Below, piece by piece: positions 1 through 11,300 of a DNA stretch of 64,000 bases (the first letter of the stretch is position 1; every line of letters begins with the position of its first letter). The notes beneath the pieces were generated by a model. That model saw nothing but the letters and a program-made list of their open reading frames with translations, did not search any database and was not told the DNA's origin. Both the position numbers and the translations under genes were made by a program. The stretch comes from Rhodoferax ferrireducens (GTDB lineage Bacteria; Pseudomonadota; Gammaproteobacteria; Burkholderiales; Burkholderiaceae_C): assembly GCA_002083775.1 (NCBI GenBank), contig MTEI01000013.1, positions 1 to 64,000 of the forward strand, written 5' to 3'.

Positions 1-173
1 GAAATATTCAGCAGGCCAGTGGAACACCCTGGTCAATTTTGGAGCGGCACTTCTCGCTTTAGATGGTCAGTTTTCGGTCGGCGTCAACAGTGCTGCGGCG
101 CTATTTCGTTCGAACTGGTTTTCATTGGTTGAGCAGCTCTTGCCAGTCGTGACACAGTAGAATGCAACGCTGT

Positions 174-247
174 GCGGGTGTAGTTCAATGGTAGAACGGC
201 AGCTTCCCAAGCTTCATACGAGGGTTCGATTCCCTTCACCCGCTCCA
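174..247 (+). tRNA. tRNA-Gly (anticodon CCC)
   Basis: GCGGGTG...TTCAATGGTAGAA...TTCCCAA anticodon loop...GGGTTCGATTCCC...CACCCGCTCCA; acceptor stem pairs, encoded CCA, resembles E. coli glyU layout. Confidence 0.93.
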
Positions 248-295
248 GGTGACCCGCAAAAACAGTTGCAAATTTTCGCCAAAACTGTTTATCTA

Positions 296-342
296 AGCTT
301 CCCAAGCTTCATACGTGAGTTCGATTCTCATCACCCGCTCCA
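296..342 (+). pseudogene. partial tRNA-Gly 3' half (anticodon loop to CCA), no 5' half
   Basis: 47 nt aligned without gaps to 201-247 of the intact tRNA-Gly; differs only at four T-stem positions. Confidence 0.8.
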
Positions 343-410
343 GTCTTCGCGTTTGGCCTTCAGCAAACGAATCAAAATCTCAAACAAATTCAATAAGTTA
401 GGCGACAACC

Positions 411-629
411 TTAAACTGGTTTGTCACCAGTTTTTTCTTGCGTGACGTCTTCCCACGCTGCCCAGTCCTGCTCCTGGACTTCGGGCACGGGCATTGCACG
501 CGGGAAACTGCGCCGTTCAGGCAGGGAGATCACGGCTTCGCTGGCGGGCTTGGCAGCCCGTGTGTCGGGTGCCTTGGCCGATTTGGCTAACGCTGGCTCT
601 TGGCGCTTGAGGAGTTTCTTGAAAAGCAT
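411..629 (-). CDS. small hypothetical protein
   Basis: 72-aa ORF, coding-like composition, no recognised domain. Confidence 0.4.
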   Translation of the reverse strand: MLFKKLLKRQEPALAKSAKAPDTRAAKPASEAVISLPERRSFPRAMPVPEVQEQDWAAWEDVTQEKTGDKPV

Positions 630-719
630 GTTGACGTCACTTTACTGCCAACCGCTGCGAAATCGTACCAATCTTGACATACCAATAGGGTTATTGACAG
701 TGCCCAAACCGGGGATTTT

Positions 720-1052
720 TCACACCTTTGGCTTGTCACTATGCGACACCTCGTACCCGTCTGCTACATAAGCAGGGCCCTTCATCAGCCAGATGATGAT
801 GCAGCCAATGCCAACCGTCAAACCGGCGGTCCAGACAAAGACGGCAACGCCCACCATGAAAAAATCAAAGGTCTGGATGTGGCGTTCAATTTCCGAAACA
901 CTGCCCTCAACGAAAAGAAAACGTGCCAGCCAGGCGCCAAGCGCAGGTAAAGCCGTGCCCGCCAGCATCACCTGAGGTAACAGCCGCAACACACGCCATT
1001 CGAACCCGTAAGGCGTTTGCTGGAAGCCCGGCAGTTTGTTAAGCCATTTCAT
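720..1052 (-). CDS. small hypothetical membrane protein
   Basis: 110 aa with two hydrophobic segments (LLPQVMLAGTALPALGAWLARFLFV; FFMVGVAVFVWTAGLTVGIGCIIIWLM). Confidence 0.6.
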   Translation of the reverse strand: MKWLNKLPGFQQTPYGFEWRVLRLLPQVMLAGTALPALGAWLARFLFVEGSVSEIERHIQTFDFFMVGVAVFVWTAGLTVGIGCIIIWLMKGPAYVADGYEVSHSDKPKV

Positions 1053-1073
1053 CGGCCCATTGTAGGCAGGAAG

Positions 1074-1577
1074 TCAAAGCCACTTCTGCATGAACAGGGC
1101 ATGTCCCATGCTGGGCTCCAACTGGTAATTCTCAAACCCGATACGCTGGTATAGACGCGCTGCCGGGGCGTTGCCGGACAACACTTCCAGCGTGAGCTTG
1201 CAGGCGCCCCGCTCGCGCGCCAGTTGCTCGACCAGCACCAGCATCTGCTCACCAATGCGCTGGCCGCGGTGGCTGGCAGCCACCACCACGTCGTGCACAT
1301 TCACCAGCGGGCGGCAGGCAAAGGTGGAAAAACCTTCCACGCAGTTGACCAGCCCCACCGGCAAACCACCCTGAGCCTCATCAAACGCCAGCACGCTGAA
1401 CATGAACGCCCGGGCTTGCAGGGCTGCGGGCAGGTTGGTTTTGGTGAAGTCTGACAACGGCTCGGCACCCCCCATGCCGTCACGGGCGTAAGAATCCAGC
1501 AGGTCCACCAGTGCGCGCATGTGCGTCGGGTCGTGGTAGTCGGCGCGGCACAGGCGCAGGGACACGGTTTGACTCAT
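1074..1577 (-). CDS. GNAT-family N-acetyltransferase
   Basis: Internal start [24 protein letters not shown] motif VVAASHRGQRIGEQMLVLVEQLARERGACKLTLEVLSGNAPAARLYQRIGF; start abuts glmM stop. Confidence 0.85.
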   Translation of the reverse strand: MSQTVSLRLCRADYHDPTHMRALVDLLDSYARDGMGGAEPLSDFTKTNLPAALQARAFMFSVLAFDEAQGGLPVGLVNCVEGFSTFACRPLVNVHDVVVAASHRGQRIGEQMLVLVEQLARERGACKLTLEVLSGNAPAARLYQRIGFENYQLEPSMGHALFMQKWL

Positions 1578-2920
1578 CACACGGTCTCCGGCTGGGCAAT
1601 GGTTTTGGCAATGCGCTGCGCACAGGCCTTGGCCTGCGCGGCATCGCGCGCCTCCACCATCACCCGCAGCAAAGGCTCGGTGCCACTGGCGCGGATCAAC
1701 ACGCGCCCGCTTTGGCCCAACTCGGCTTCCACCGCGCGGGTTTCTTCGGCCAGGCGGGGGCTGGACTTCCAATCTTGACCAGGCTGTAGCCGCACATTGA
1801 GCAAGGTTTGCGGAAACAGGGTGACGTCTTTGAGCAGTACAGCCAGGCTCTGGGTGCTGCGCACCACTGTCTGCAACACCTGCAAGGCCGAGATCAGGCC
1901 GTCGCCGGTGGAGTGTTTGTCCAGCGCCAGCAGATGCCCGGAGCCTTCGCCACCCAGCAGCCATTGGTTCTTTTCGAGTTCTTCCAGCACGTAGCGGTCA
2001 CCCACCTTGGCGCGGATGAATGCCACCCCGCGCGATGTCAGGGCCACCTCAACCGCCATGTTGGTCATCAGCGTGCCCACCACACCGGGCACGGCTTCGC
2101 CACGCCGCAGACGGTCGTCCACCATCAGGTACAGCAATTCGTCACCGTTGAACAGTCGGCCCTGGGCATCGACAATCTGCAGCCGGTCAGCGTCACCATC
2201 CAGTGCCACACCCATGTCAGCACGGTGGGTTTTGACGGCTTCCACCAGCGCCTCGGGGTGGGTCGCGCCCACGCCGCGGTTGATGTTCAGGCCGTCTGGT
2301 GCGCAACCAATCGAGATCACCTCTGCGCCCAGTTCATGGAACACCTTGGGGGCGATGTTGTAGGCCGCGCCGTGGGCGGCGTCGACCACGATGCGCATGC
2401 CCTTGAGGGTCAGGTTGTTGGCAAAAGTGCTTTTGCAGAACTCGATATAGCGCCCGGCTGCATCGTCCAGCCGACGCGAGCGGCCCAGGTTGGCGGAGTC
2501 CACCCACACCGGGTCAAGCGCCAGCACCGCTTCCACATCACGCTCCCACTCGTCCGAGAGCTTGGTACCCTGCGCGCTGAAAAACTTGATGCCGTTGTCT
2601 TCAAACGGGTTGTGGCTGGCGCTGATGACCACCCCCAGCGCGGCCCGCTGTGCCCGCGTCAGGTAGGCCACGCCAGGTGTGGGCAAGGGGCCAAGCAATA
2701 CGACGTCGACCCCGGCTGAGTTGAAACCGCTTTCCAGCGCGCTCTCCAGCATATAGCCAGAGATGCGGGTGTCTTTGCCAATCAGCACGGTAGGCCGCGC
2801 CTCAGTGCGCTTGAGCACCCGGCCCACGGCATGCGCCAGGCGCAACACAAAGTCTGGCGTGATCGGGGCCTGCCCTACCGTGCCACGAATGCCATCTGTT
2901 CCGAAAAATTGACGCGTCAT
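1577..2920 (-). CDS. glmM: phosphoglucosamine mutase
   Basis: [14 protein letters not shown]-terminus, [16 protein letters not shown] catalytic Ser loop, [16 protein letters not shown]-terminus. Confidence 0.97.
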   Translation of the reverse strand: MTRQFFGTDGIRGTVGQAPITPDFVLRLAHAVGRVLKRTEARPTVLIGKDTRISGYMLESALESGFNSAGVDVVLLGPLPTPGVAYLTRAQRAALGVVISASHNPFEDNGIKFFSAQGTKLSDEWERDVEAVLALDPVWVDSANLGRSRRLDDAAGRYIEFCKSTFANNLTLKGMRIVVDAAHGAAYNIAPKVFHELGAEVISIGCAPDGLNINRGVGATHPEALVEAVKTHRADMGVALDGDADRLQIVDAQGRLFNGDELLYLMVDDRLRRGEAVPGVVGTLMTNMAVEVALTSRGVAFIRAKVGDRYVLEELEKNQWLLGGEGSGHLLALDKHSTGDGLISALQVLQTVVRSTQSLAVLLKDVTLFPQTLLNVRLQPGQDWKSSPRLAEETRAVEAELGQSGRVLIRASGTEPLLRVMVEARDAAQAKACAQRIAKTIAQPETV

Positions 2921-2934
2921 GAGGAGATATGTCC

Positions 2935-3822
2935 TTAAAAATTGGTAGATGTCAGCTCAGCTGATCTTATAGCGTCAAGCACCCTCAACATCTGCACTGA
3001 TTCCTTGACATCGTGCACGCGAATGACCGAGGCACCCCGCTGCACCGCACACAGGGCCGCCGCCAGGCTGGGCGCCAGTCGCTGCTGGGGGGCGAGTTTT
3101 TCACCCTGATCAGCATGCGCCGTCATCCCCGCCAGGGAGGACTTACGTGACCAGCCGACCAACAGCGGGTAACCCGCTACTAGCAGCTCGCGCTGTCTTG
3201 CCAAAAGGGAAAAGTTCTGTGCCACGGTCTTGCCAAAACCGATGCCGGGGTCCAACAAGATACGGGTCTTTTCGACCCCCAGCCCTTCTAGAACCTGGGC
3301 AGAGTGCTGCAGAAATGAGAGTACCTGCGGTACCACGTCACCCGGCATGGGCTGCACCTGCATGGTTTGTGGCTCCAGATGCATATGCATCAGGCACACG
3401 CCACATTTCGGGTGAGCAGCGACCACAGTGGCGGCATCGGCGTGGCCATTGGCATCACGCCAGCGCAGCGACCAAACGTCGTTGATGATATCTGCACCCA
3501 AGTCCAGCACCGCCTGCATCACCTGCGGTTTGTACGTGTCCACAGACACTGGTAAACCCAGCTTGACAGCCTCTTTGACAAGCGGCAATACCCGTGTCAG
3601 CTCTTCTGCCAGACTCACGGGCGGCGCGCCAGGCCGGGTGGATTCGCCGCCAATGTCCAGGATGTCAGCACCCTCGGCCACCAGCTGCTCGCAGTGTGCC
3701 AGCGCCGCTTCCGTGGTGCCGTGGCTGCCGCCGTCTGAAAACGAATCGGGCGTGACATTGACAATACCCATCACTTGAGGACGGCTCAGATCAATATCAA
3801 AGCGCGAGGTTTGCCAGATCAT
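2935..3822 (-). CDS. folP: dihydropteroate synthase
   Basis: [36 protein letters not shown] motifs; start taken at [11 protein letters not shown] because the upstream Met lies in a hairpin. Confidence 0.95.
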   Translation of the reverse strand: MIWQTSRFDIDLSRPQVMGIVNVTPDSFSDGGSHGTTEAALAHCEQLVAEGADILDIGGESTRPGAPPVSLAEELTRVLPLVKEAVKLGLPVSVDTYKPQVMQAVLDLGADIINDVWSLRWRDANGHADAATVVAAHPKCGVCLMHMHLEPQTMQVQPMPGDVVPQVLSFLQHSAQVLEGLGVEKTRILLDPGIGFGKTVAQNFSLLARQRELLVAGYPLLVGWSRKSSLAGMTAHADQGEKLAPQQRLAPSLAAALCAVQRGASVIRVHDVKESVQMLRVLDAIRSAELTSTNF

Positions 3823-3830
3823 GGTCAACA

Positions 3831-3854
3831 AAAACGGGGCTTACGCCCCGTTTT
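3831..3854. terminator. hairpin between ftsH and folP
   Basis: AAAACGGGGC-TTAC-GCCCCGTTTT perfect inverted repeat with T-run. Confidence 0.75.
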
Positions 3855-3873
3855 ATAGAAGTTGTCAAAAAAC

Positions 3874-5805
3874 TCAGGCGGCGTGAGGTGCAGCGTCGGT
3901 TTTCACAGCCGGGGTGCCGCCGCTGCCACTGTCAGAACCGGTAGCAGGTACACGCGGCGTCCAGTCCTTGGGCGGGCGGGGTTCCTTGCCCGCCATGATG
4001 TCGTCAAGTTGGTCGCTGTCAATGGTTTCCCACTCCAGCAAGGCTTTGGCCATGGCGTGCATCTTGCTGCTGTTCTCTTCGATCAGGCGGCGCGCCAAGG
4101 CGTACTGCTCGTCAATGATGCGGCGCACTTCAGCATCCACCTTCTGCATGGTTTCTTCACTCATGTTGGTGGTTTTGGTCACTGAGCGGCCCAGAAACAC
4201 TTCGCCTTCGTTCTCGGCGTAGACCATCGGGCCCAGGGCCGCGGTCATGCCGTAACGCATCACCATGTCGCGGGCAATCTGCGTGGCACGCTCGAAGTCG
4301 TTGCTGGCGCCGGTGGTCATCTGGTTCATGAACACCTCTTCCGCGATCCGGCCACCAAACAACATGCTGATCTGGTTCAGCATGAAGTCCTTGTCGTAGC
4401 TGTACCGGTCTTGCGCGGGCAGACTCATGGTCACACCCAGGGCACGGCCGCGCGGAATGATCGTGACCTTGTGCACCGGGTCGCACTTGGGCAGCAGCTT
4501 GCCAATCAGCGCATGGCCCGACTCGTGGTAAGCGGTGTTGCGACGCTCTTCCTCCGGCATCACCATGCTCTTGCGCTCGGGGCCCATCAGGATCTTGTCC
4601 TTGGCTTTCTCGAAGTCCTGCATCTCCACCGTGCGGGCATTGCGCCGCGCCGCCATCAGCGCGGCTTCGTTGCACAGGTTGGCCAGGTCGGCACCGCTCA
4701 TGCCGGGTGTACCACGGGCAATCACGCCAGGGTTGACATCGGCACTCACCGGGATCTTGCGCATGTGTACGTTCAGAATTTGCTCACGGCCGCGAATATC
4801 AGGAAGCGTGACATACACCTGGCGGTCAAAACGACCCGGGCGCAACAAAGCAGCGTCCAGAATGTCGGGGCGGTTGGTGGCAGCCACCACGATCACGCCC
4901 AGATTGGTCTCAAAGCCGTCCATCTCGACCAGCATCTGGTTCAGGGTTTGTTCGCGTTCGTCATTGCCGCCGCCCAGACCAGCGCCGCGCTGGCGGCCCA
5001 CCGCGTCAATTTCATCGATGAAGATGATGCATGGGGCATTTTTCTTGGCGTTTTCAAACATGTCACGCACCCGTGAGGCACCGACACCGACAAACATTTC
5101 GACAAAATCCGAACCGGAGATGCTGAAGAACGGTACCTTGGCTTCCCCGGCAATGCTCTTGGCCAACAGGGTTTTACCCGTTCCCGGGGGGCCCACCAGC
5201 AGCAGCCCGCGTGGAATACGCCCGCCGAGTTTCTGGAACTTGGCCGGGTCTTTCAGGAAGTCAACCACTTCCTTGACTTCTTCCTTGGCCTCATCGCAAC
5301 CGGCCACGTCGGCAAAAGTCACGGTGTTGGTGTTTTCATCGAGCAATCTGGCCTTGCTTTTGCCGAAGCTGAACGCGCCACCCTTGCCACCGCCCTGCAT
5401 CTGGCGCATGAAATAGACCCAGACGCCAATCAGCAGCAACATCGGGCCCCAGCTCACCAGCAGGGTCATCAATACGGACCCTTCTTCTTTGGGCCGCACG
5501 TCAAATTTGACATCGTTGGCGATCAGATCACCGACCAAGCCACGATCCAGGTAAGTGGCAGTGGTACGCACGCGACGGTCGTCGCTGGTGACTGCCACAA
5601 TTTCGGTGCCACTTTGTCCTTCCAGAATGACAGCGCTCTTGATCTGGTTGTTACGGACTTCTTCAAGAAAGTCGGAGTAGCCCACGTACCCAGCGCCCGC
5701 TGCCGGACGGGTGTCAAACTGCTTGAAAACAGTAAACAGCACCATCGCGATGACCAGCCAGACCGCAATTTTTGAAAACCATGGATTGTTCAAGCGAAGC
5801 TCCAA
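3874..5805 (-). CDS. ftsH: ATP-dependent zinc metalloprotease FtsH
   Basis: Two TM segments, [18 protein letters not shown] Walker [10 protein letters not shown] zinc site. Confidence 0.98.
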   Translation of the reverse strand: MELRLNNPWFSKIAVWLVIAMVLFTVFKQFDTRPAAGAGYVGYSDFLEEVRNNQIKSAVILEGQSGTEIVAVTSDDRRVRTTATYLDRGLVGDLIANDVKFDVRPKEEGSVLMTLLVSWGPMLLLIGVWVYFMRQMQGGGKGGAFSFGKSKARLLDENTNTVTFADVAGCDEAKEEVKEVVDFLKDPAKFQKLGGRIPRGLLLVGPPGTGKTLLAKSIAGEAKVPFFSISGSDFVEMFVGVGASRVRDMFENAKKNAPCIIFIDEIDAVGRQRGAGLGGGNDEREQTLNQMLVEMDGFETNLGVIVVAATNRPDILDAALLRPGRFDRQVYVTLPDIRGREQILNVHMRKIPVSADVNPGVIARGTPGMSGADLANLCNEAALMAARRNARTVEMQDFEKAKDKILMGPERKSMVMPEEERRNTAYHESGHALIGKLLPKCDPVHKVTIIPRGRALGVTMSLPAQDRYSYDKDFMLNQISMLFGGRIAEEVFMNQMTTGASNDFERATQIARDMVMRYGMTAALGPMVYAENEGEVFLGRSVTKTTNMSEETMQKVDAEVRRIIDEQYALARRLIEENSSKMHAMAKALLEWETIDSDQLDDIMAGKEPRPPKDWTPRVPATGSDSGSGGTPAVKTDAAPHAA

Positions 5806-5893
5806 AAAAAACGCAAGAAATGCGCAGAGAACTCAATAGCAGTGATTCTAGGCTTTTCATCCGATTTCAACCACCACGCGCGGTTGATCATCC

Positions 5894-6586
5894 TCAGCGA
5901 ACGCATGGAAATGGGGGCGTTTTCTGCACCAAACCCACCAGAAAAGTCTCGGAAGAACGATCACGCGAAGCCTTGGGTTTGATGCATTTAACGGTGACAA
6001 ACAGCTCGCGAAAACGTTTGACCAGCGTGTCGTAGCTGCCACCATGAAACACCTTGGCCACCAGCGCACCTTGGGGCTTGAGGTGCACTTGCGCAAACTC
6101 CAGCGCCAGTTCCACCAAATGTTCGATGCGGGCGGCATCGGCCGAGTCGATGCCCGACAGGTTGGGCGCCATGTCAGACAGGACCACATCGGCCAACTGA
6201 CCCTGCATGAGCCCAGCCAACTCGGCCAGCACAGCATCCTCGCGGATATCGCCCTGGATGAACAACACGTCCTCAATCGGTACCATCGGCAACATGTCCA
6301 GCGCAATGATGCGGCCATTCAGCGCACCCGCAACAGCGCCGCCGCCCTGCGCGGTTTTGGGTGACATCTTGCGGCGCACATACTGGCTCCAGGCACCCGG
6401 CGTGGAGCCCAGGTCCACCACCAGTTGCCCGGGTTTGATCAGGTGCAGGCTCTCGTCGATTTCCTTGAGTTTGTAGGCCGCACGTGCCCGGTAGCCGTCT
6501 TTTTGGGCCAATTTGACGTAGGTGTCGTTGACGTGGTCGTTGAGCCACGCCCGGTTGACTTTGCTGCTTTTGACTGCTGATTTCAT
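5894..6586 (-). CDS. rlmE: 23S rRNA (uridine-2'-O)-methyltransferase
   Basis: SRAAYKLKEID-like RARAAYKLKEIDESLHLIKPGQLVVDLGSTPGAWSQ; start MKSAVKSSKVNRAW. Confidence 0.95.
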   Translation of the reverse strand: MKSAVKSSKVNRAWLNDHVNDTYVKLAQKDGYRARAAYKLKEIDESLHLIKPGQLVVDLGSTPGAWSQYVRRKMSPKTAQGGGAVAGALNGRIIALDMLPMVPIEDVLFIQGDIREDAVLAELAGLMQGQLADVVLSDMAPNLSGIDSADAARIEHLVELALEFAQVHLKPQGALVAKVFHGGSYDTLVKRFRELFVTVKCIKPKASRDRSSETFLVGLVQKTPPFPCVR

Positions 6587-6598
6587 ACTTCTAAATGG

Positions 6599-6714
6599 TT
6601 GGGGACAGAGCAACTGCTATCGCTTCGCTCAAGTCAGTTGGTCTTTCCCACAAGGTCTCAGGTCTTGGGGACAGAGCAACTGCTATCGCTTTGCTCAAGT
6701 CAGTTGGTCTTTCA
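6599..6714. repeat. 66-bp period tandem repeat (2 units, about 50 bp conserved) with internal dyad
   Basis: TTGGGGACAGAGCAACTGCTATCGCTT[C/T]GCTCAAGTCAGTTGGTCTTTC at 6599 and again at 6665; CAACTG...CAGTTG dyad within each unit. Confidence 0.9.
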
Positions 6715-6746
6715 CGCAAATTTTCACTCTGCCCGATAATACGGTG

Positions 6747-7220
6747 ATGCCCCAAATACTATTGACCCCTGCCCAACGCAAAGTTCACCGCGCCGACGCT
6801 CACCACCTTGACCCTGTGGTCATGATCGGTGGCGACGGCCTGACTGCCGCCGTTAAAAAAGAAGCCGATGCCGCCCTGAACGCGCACGGCCTGATCAAGA
6901 TTCGCGTCTTTTCCGATGACCGCGCTGCCCGTGAAGCCATGTTTGCCACACTGGCTGACGAACTCAACGCGGCACCCATCCAGCACATCGGCAAGCTGCT
7001 GGTGCTCTGGCGGCCGATGCCAGAGCGCGAAAAAACCGTGGACGAGGACCGCATGCCTGGCCCCAAGGACGTGAAGGTCCTGAAATTCAGCAAGCGCGGC
7101 GGCCAGCGCCCCGAAGTCAAGACCCTGCGCGTGCTGGGCAACCAGCGCCTGACCTCCGGTGGCCAGATCAAACGCGCCAAAAAGAAACCCATCAGCATCA
7201 AAAAGCGAAACCAGAACTGA
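6747..7220 (+). CDS. yhbY: YhbY/CRM-domain RNA-binding protein
   Basis: LTPAQRKVHRADAHHLDPVVMIGGDGLT...; divergent from rlmE/ftsH as is common. Confidence 0.9.
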   Translation: MPQILLTPAQRKVHRADAHHLDPVVMIGGDGLTAAVKKEADAALNAHGLIKIRVFSDDRAAREAMFATLADELNAAPIQHIGKLLVLWRPMPEREKTVDEDRMPGPKDVKVLKFSKRGGQRPEVKTLRVLGNQRLTSGGQIKRAKKKPISIKKRNQN

Positions 7221-7230
7221 CAGAACGGCT

Positions 7231-7322
7231 GCCATTGCGGGCCACGACCCGCAATCCATGCACCCGAAAGTCATGGACCCCGGATGTTGAAACCCCGGAC
7301 TTGATCTGGGGCCGGGATGCCA
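7231..7322. repeat. dispersed extragenic palindrome (ATTGCGGG...CCCGCAAT type), copy 1
   Basis: CATTGCGGGCCACGACCCGCAATCCATG; related to 44947-45015 and 47410-47450. Confidence 0.7.
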
Positions 7323-7355
7323 CGGCAACGTTATGACAGGATCGCTTTTCCCCAG

Positions 7356-7778
7356 TCAACTGGCTTTGCCAAGCAGCTTTTTGAACGTCAGCCCAGCGCA
7401 AAACCATTGCGAAAAATAAAGTCCCATCCCGACGCTGTGCCACAGCGGCAAATTCTGGCGTGCCACGATGCGTGGTGCTACGGCGAATTCTGACAACAAT
7501 GCCAGCAGCATTCCCAAAACTATAAAAATAGTAGCTTCTCGCGCTTTATCTACCTCGGCTAGAGGCTGATTTGACCTTGAAGTCATCAACAGCAACAAGC
7601 CACACACCACGGCGATCCAGGTCTGTGCCGCGAACAATTTGGCGGCCATGTTGCCTGCGATCGCCGGACTCGGCAGGTTGGCAAACAGCATGGGCACCAC
7701 GTAAAAACCCACAGTCGTCAGGCTGCCCCACCACAGGGCCGCCACCCAGACCGACAGTTTGGGCAGCAACGACCCCAC
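7356..7778 (-). CDS. DUF4149-like membrane protein
   Basis: Several TM helices (LSVWVAALWWGSLTTVGFYVVPMLFANL); GTG start proposed just after greA stop; ATG alternative at 7847. Confidence 0.7.
   Translation of the reverse strand: MGSLLPKLSVWVAALWWGSLTTVGFYVVPMLFANLPSPAIAGNMAAKLFAAQTWIAVVCGLLLLMTSRSNQPLAEVDKAREATIFIVLGMLLALLSEFAVAPRIVARQNLPLWHSVGMGLYFSQWFCAGLTFKKLLGKAS
7520..7567 (+). repeat. 48-nt dispersed element, copy in DUF4149 gene
   Basis: CTAT-AAAAATAG-TAGCTT-N18-CGGCTAGAGGCT. Confidence 0.8.
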
Positions 7779-7779
7779 T

Positions 7780-8271
7780 TCAGCGGTAGCTGACGCTGAT
7801 GACTTCCCAGCGGCGCAGGCCGCCGGGGGCCTGCACTTCGGCCACATCGCCCTCTTCCTTGCCGATCAGGGCACGGGCAATCGGGCTATTGATGTTGACC
7901 AGGCCGAGTTTGATGTCGGCCTCGTCTTCACCCACGATCTGATAGGTGACCTTGTCGCCGGTATCTTCATCTTCCAGCGACACGGTGGCGCCAAATACCA
8001 CACGCCCTTCGGCGTGCAGCTCTGCCGGGTCGATGATCTGAGCTGCCGACAGCTTGCCTTCAATTTCCTGAATACGCCCTTCCACAAAGCCCTGTTTGTC
8101 TTTGGCGGCGTCGTACTCGGCGTTTTCGCTCAGGTCACCCTGGGCGCGCGCCTCGGCAATTGCCATGATGACGGTGGGGCGCTCAAACGCTTTGAGCTGA
8201 TGCAACTCGGCTTTGAGTTTGTCTGCGCCACGTTTGGTAATAGGAAGAGTCGCCACGGGAAGCTCCGTCAA
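7780..8271 (-). CDS. greA: transcription elongation factor GreA
   Basis: [18 protein letters not shown]...[28 protein letters not shown]. Confidence 0.97.
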   Translation of the reverse strand: MTELPVATLPITKRGADKLKAELHQLKAFERPTVIMAIAEARAQGDLSENAEYDAAKDKQGFVEGRIQEIEGKLSAAQIIDPAELHAEGRVVFGATVSLEDEDTGDKVTYQIVGEDEADIKLGLVNINSPIARALIGKEEGDVAEVQAPGGLRRWEVISVSYR

Positions 8272-8359
8272 AAAAGATGATCCAAAATGAAACCGCCGAA
8301 CGTTGCCGTCCGGCGGTATGGGCGAATTATGCCGCGATTTTGCCTTGTAGCCGCAGGCG

Positions 8360-11300
8360 TTACAGCCTCAATTGCGCGTGCATCTCCTGCACCGAAATCA
8401 CATCCAGCGAGTCCATACACCGCATGCCTTCCACCGCTGCTTCAGCGCCTGCAATGGTGGTGAAGGTGGTCACGCGGTTGAGAAGCGCCGAGGTGCGGAT
8501 CTGGCGCGAGTCGGCAATGGCGTTGCGCCGCTCTTCCACGGTGTTGATCACCAGCACAATTTCGTCGTTTTTCAGCATATCGACAATGTGCGGGCGGCCT
8601 TCGGTCACCTTGTAAACCACACCGCAAGGCACACCGGCGGCGTTAATCGAGGCTGCCGTGCCTTTGGTGGCCACCACGACAAAGTTCATGGCGACCAGCG
8701 CACGTGCCACCTCGATGGCCTGCGGTTTGTCGCTGCCTTTGACCGAGATGAACACCTTGCCGCTGGGCGACCCATCCGCCTTGTATGGACGTGGCAGTTT
8801 GGAACCGGCCCCCATTTGCGACTTGACGAAGGCCTCGCCGAACGTTTTGCCGACACCCATCACTTCGCCAGTGGACTTCATCTCGGGGCCGAGGATGGTA
8901 TCGACGCCGGGGAACTTGACGAACGGGAACACCGCTTCCTTGACGCTGAAATAGGGCGGATGCACTTCGGCACCGATGCCCTGCGCATCCAGCGTCTGGC
9001 CAACCATGCAACGCGCCGCCACCTTGGCGAGCTGGATGCCGGTGGCTTTGGAAACGAAAGGCACGGTGCGCGAGGCACGCGGATTCACTTCGAGTACAAA
9101 AATCACGTCTTCGCCATCCTTTTGCTGGATGGCGAACTGCACATTCATCAAACCCACCACGTTCAGGCCTTCAGCCATGGCGGCGGTCTGGCGCTTGAGT
9201 TCATCGACCGTGGCTTGTTTCAGGTAATACGGCGGCAGCGAGCAAGCAGAGTCACCGCTGTGCACGCCAGCTTGTTCAATGTGTTCCATCACCCCGCCAA
9301 TAAACACACGACCGACCGAGTCGCGAATCGCGTCGACGTCACATTCGATGGCGTCGTTCAGGAAGCGGTCCAGCAGCACCGGCGAGTCATGGCTGACCTT
9401 GACCGCTTCACGCATGTAGCGCTCCAAGTCGCGCTGTTCGTGCACGATTTCCATGGCCCGGCCACCCAGCACATAACTCGGGCGCACCACCAGCGGGTAA
9501 CCCAGCGCGGCAGCTTTTTCAAGTGCTTCGGGCTCGGTGCGCGCGGTGGCGTTGGGCGGCTGTTTGAGCTTAAGTTCGCGCAACAGGGCCGAGAAACGTT
9601 CGCGGTCTTCAGCCGCATCGATCATGTCCGGGCTGGTGCCGATGATCGGCACGCCGTTGGCCTCCAAGTCCAGCGCCAGCTTCAGGGGCGTCTGGCCACC
9701 GTACTGCACGATCACACCATGGGGCTTTTCCTTGTCGACGATCTCCAGCACGTCTTCGAGCGTCAACGGCTCGAAATACAGCCGGTCCGAGGTGTCGTAG
9801 TCGGTGGAGACGGTTTCCGGGTTGCAGTTGACCATGATGGTCTCGTACCCGTCTTCGCGCATGGCCAGCGCGGCATGCACGCAGCAGTAGTCAAACTCGA
9901 TGCCCTGGCCAATGCGGTTGGGGCCACCGCCCAGCACCATGATTTTCTTGCGGTTGGTCGGTTGCGCCTCGCATTCCGAGCCTTCGGCCTCGTAGGTGGA
10001 ATACAGGTAGGCGGTGTTGGTGGCAAATTCTGCGGCGCAGGTATCCACACGTTTGTAGACCGGGCGCACACCCAAAGCGTGGCGGCGCGCGCGCACGGCG
10101 GTGTCCGTTGTTTTGAACTGTTTGGCTAGGCGGCGGTCCGAGAAACCTTTTTGCTTCAAGGCGCGCAGCGTGGCGGCGTCGATGCTGTCCAGCGCGGTAC
10201 CAATGGCGGGTTGTGGCAGGCGTTCGATCTCCAGCTCAATCTTGACGATCTGCTCGATCTGCACCAGGAACCATTTGTCGATCTTGGTGATGTCAAAGAC
10301 TTCCTGGACGCTCCAGCCAGCGGCAAACGCATCACCCACGTACCAGATGCGCTCCGGGCCGGGCTCGCCCAGCTCTTTTTCCAACAGTTCGCGGTCCTGC
10401 GTTTTTTCGTTCATGCCGTCCACGCCCACTTCCAGCCCGCGCAGGGCTTTCTGGAACGATTCCTGGAAGGTGCGGCCCATCGCCATGACTTCGCCCACCG
10501 ATTTCATCTGCGTTGTCAGACGGCTGTCGGCAGCGGGGAACTTCTCGAAAGCAAAACGGGGAATTTTGGTGACCACGTAGTCGATGGACGGCTCGAACGA
10601 GGCTGGCGTGGCACCGCCGGTGATCTCGTTGCGCAGCTCGTCCAGCGTGTAACCCACGGCCAGCTTGGCGGCTACCTTGGCAATCGGGAAACCGGTGGCC
10701 TTGGAGGCCAGCGCGGAGGAACGGCTTACGCGCGGGTTCATCTCGATGACGACCATGCGGCCGTCTTTCGGGTTGATGGAAAACTGCACGTTGGAGCCGC
10801 CGGTGTCGACGCCAATCTCGCGCAGCACCGCCAAGCTGGCGTTGCGCAAAATCTGGTATTCCTTGTCGGTCAGCGTCTGCGCCGGGGCCACGGTGATCGA
10901 GTCACCGGTATGCACACCCATCGGGTCCAGGTTTTCGATCGAGCAGACGATGATGCAGTTGTCCGCCTTGTCGCGTACCACTTCCATCTCGTACTCTTTC
11001 CAGCCAAGCAGCGATTCTTCAATCAGCAGCTCGTTGGTCGGCGAGGCCTCCAAACCGCGTTTGCAGATGACCTCGAACTCTTCCGGGTTGTAGGCAATGC
11101 CGCCACCGGTGCCACCCAGCGTGAAGCTCGGGCGGATCACGGTGGGGAAACCGACCGTGCGCTGCACATCCCAGGCCTCCGCCAGGCTGTGGGCGATGCC
11201 GGAGCGGGCCGAACCCAGACCAATCTTGGTCATGGCGTCCTTGAACTTGAGCCGGTCTTCGGCCTTGTCGATCGCTTCGGGCGTAGCACCAATCAGCTCG

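Noticed and set aside
84-305. 73-aa minus-strand ORF (HLERVKGIEPSYEAWEAAVLPLNYTR)
   Set aside because: It is the antisense translation of tRNA-Gly, a well-known spurious ORF.
6522-6746. N-terminal extension of the yhbY ORF (WGQSNCYRFAQVSWSF repeated)
   Set aside because: The peptide repeat is only the translation of the 66-bp DNA repeat; YhbY homology starts at MPQILLTPAQRK.
8292-8317. ACCGCCG...CGGCGGT hairpin between carB and greA
   Set aside because: Real dyad but no T-run and not otherwise distinctive; not called as a terminator.
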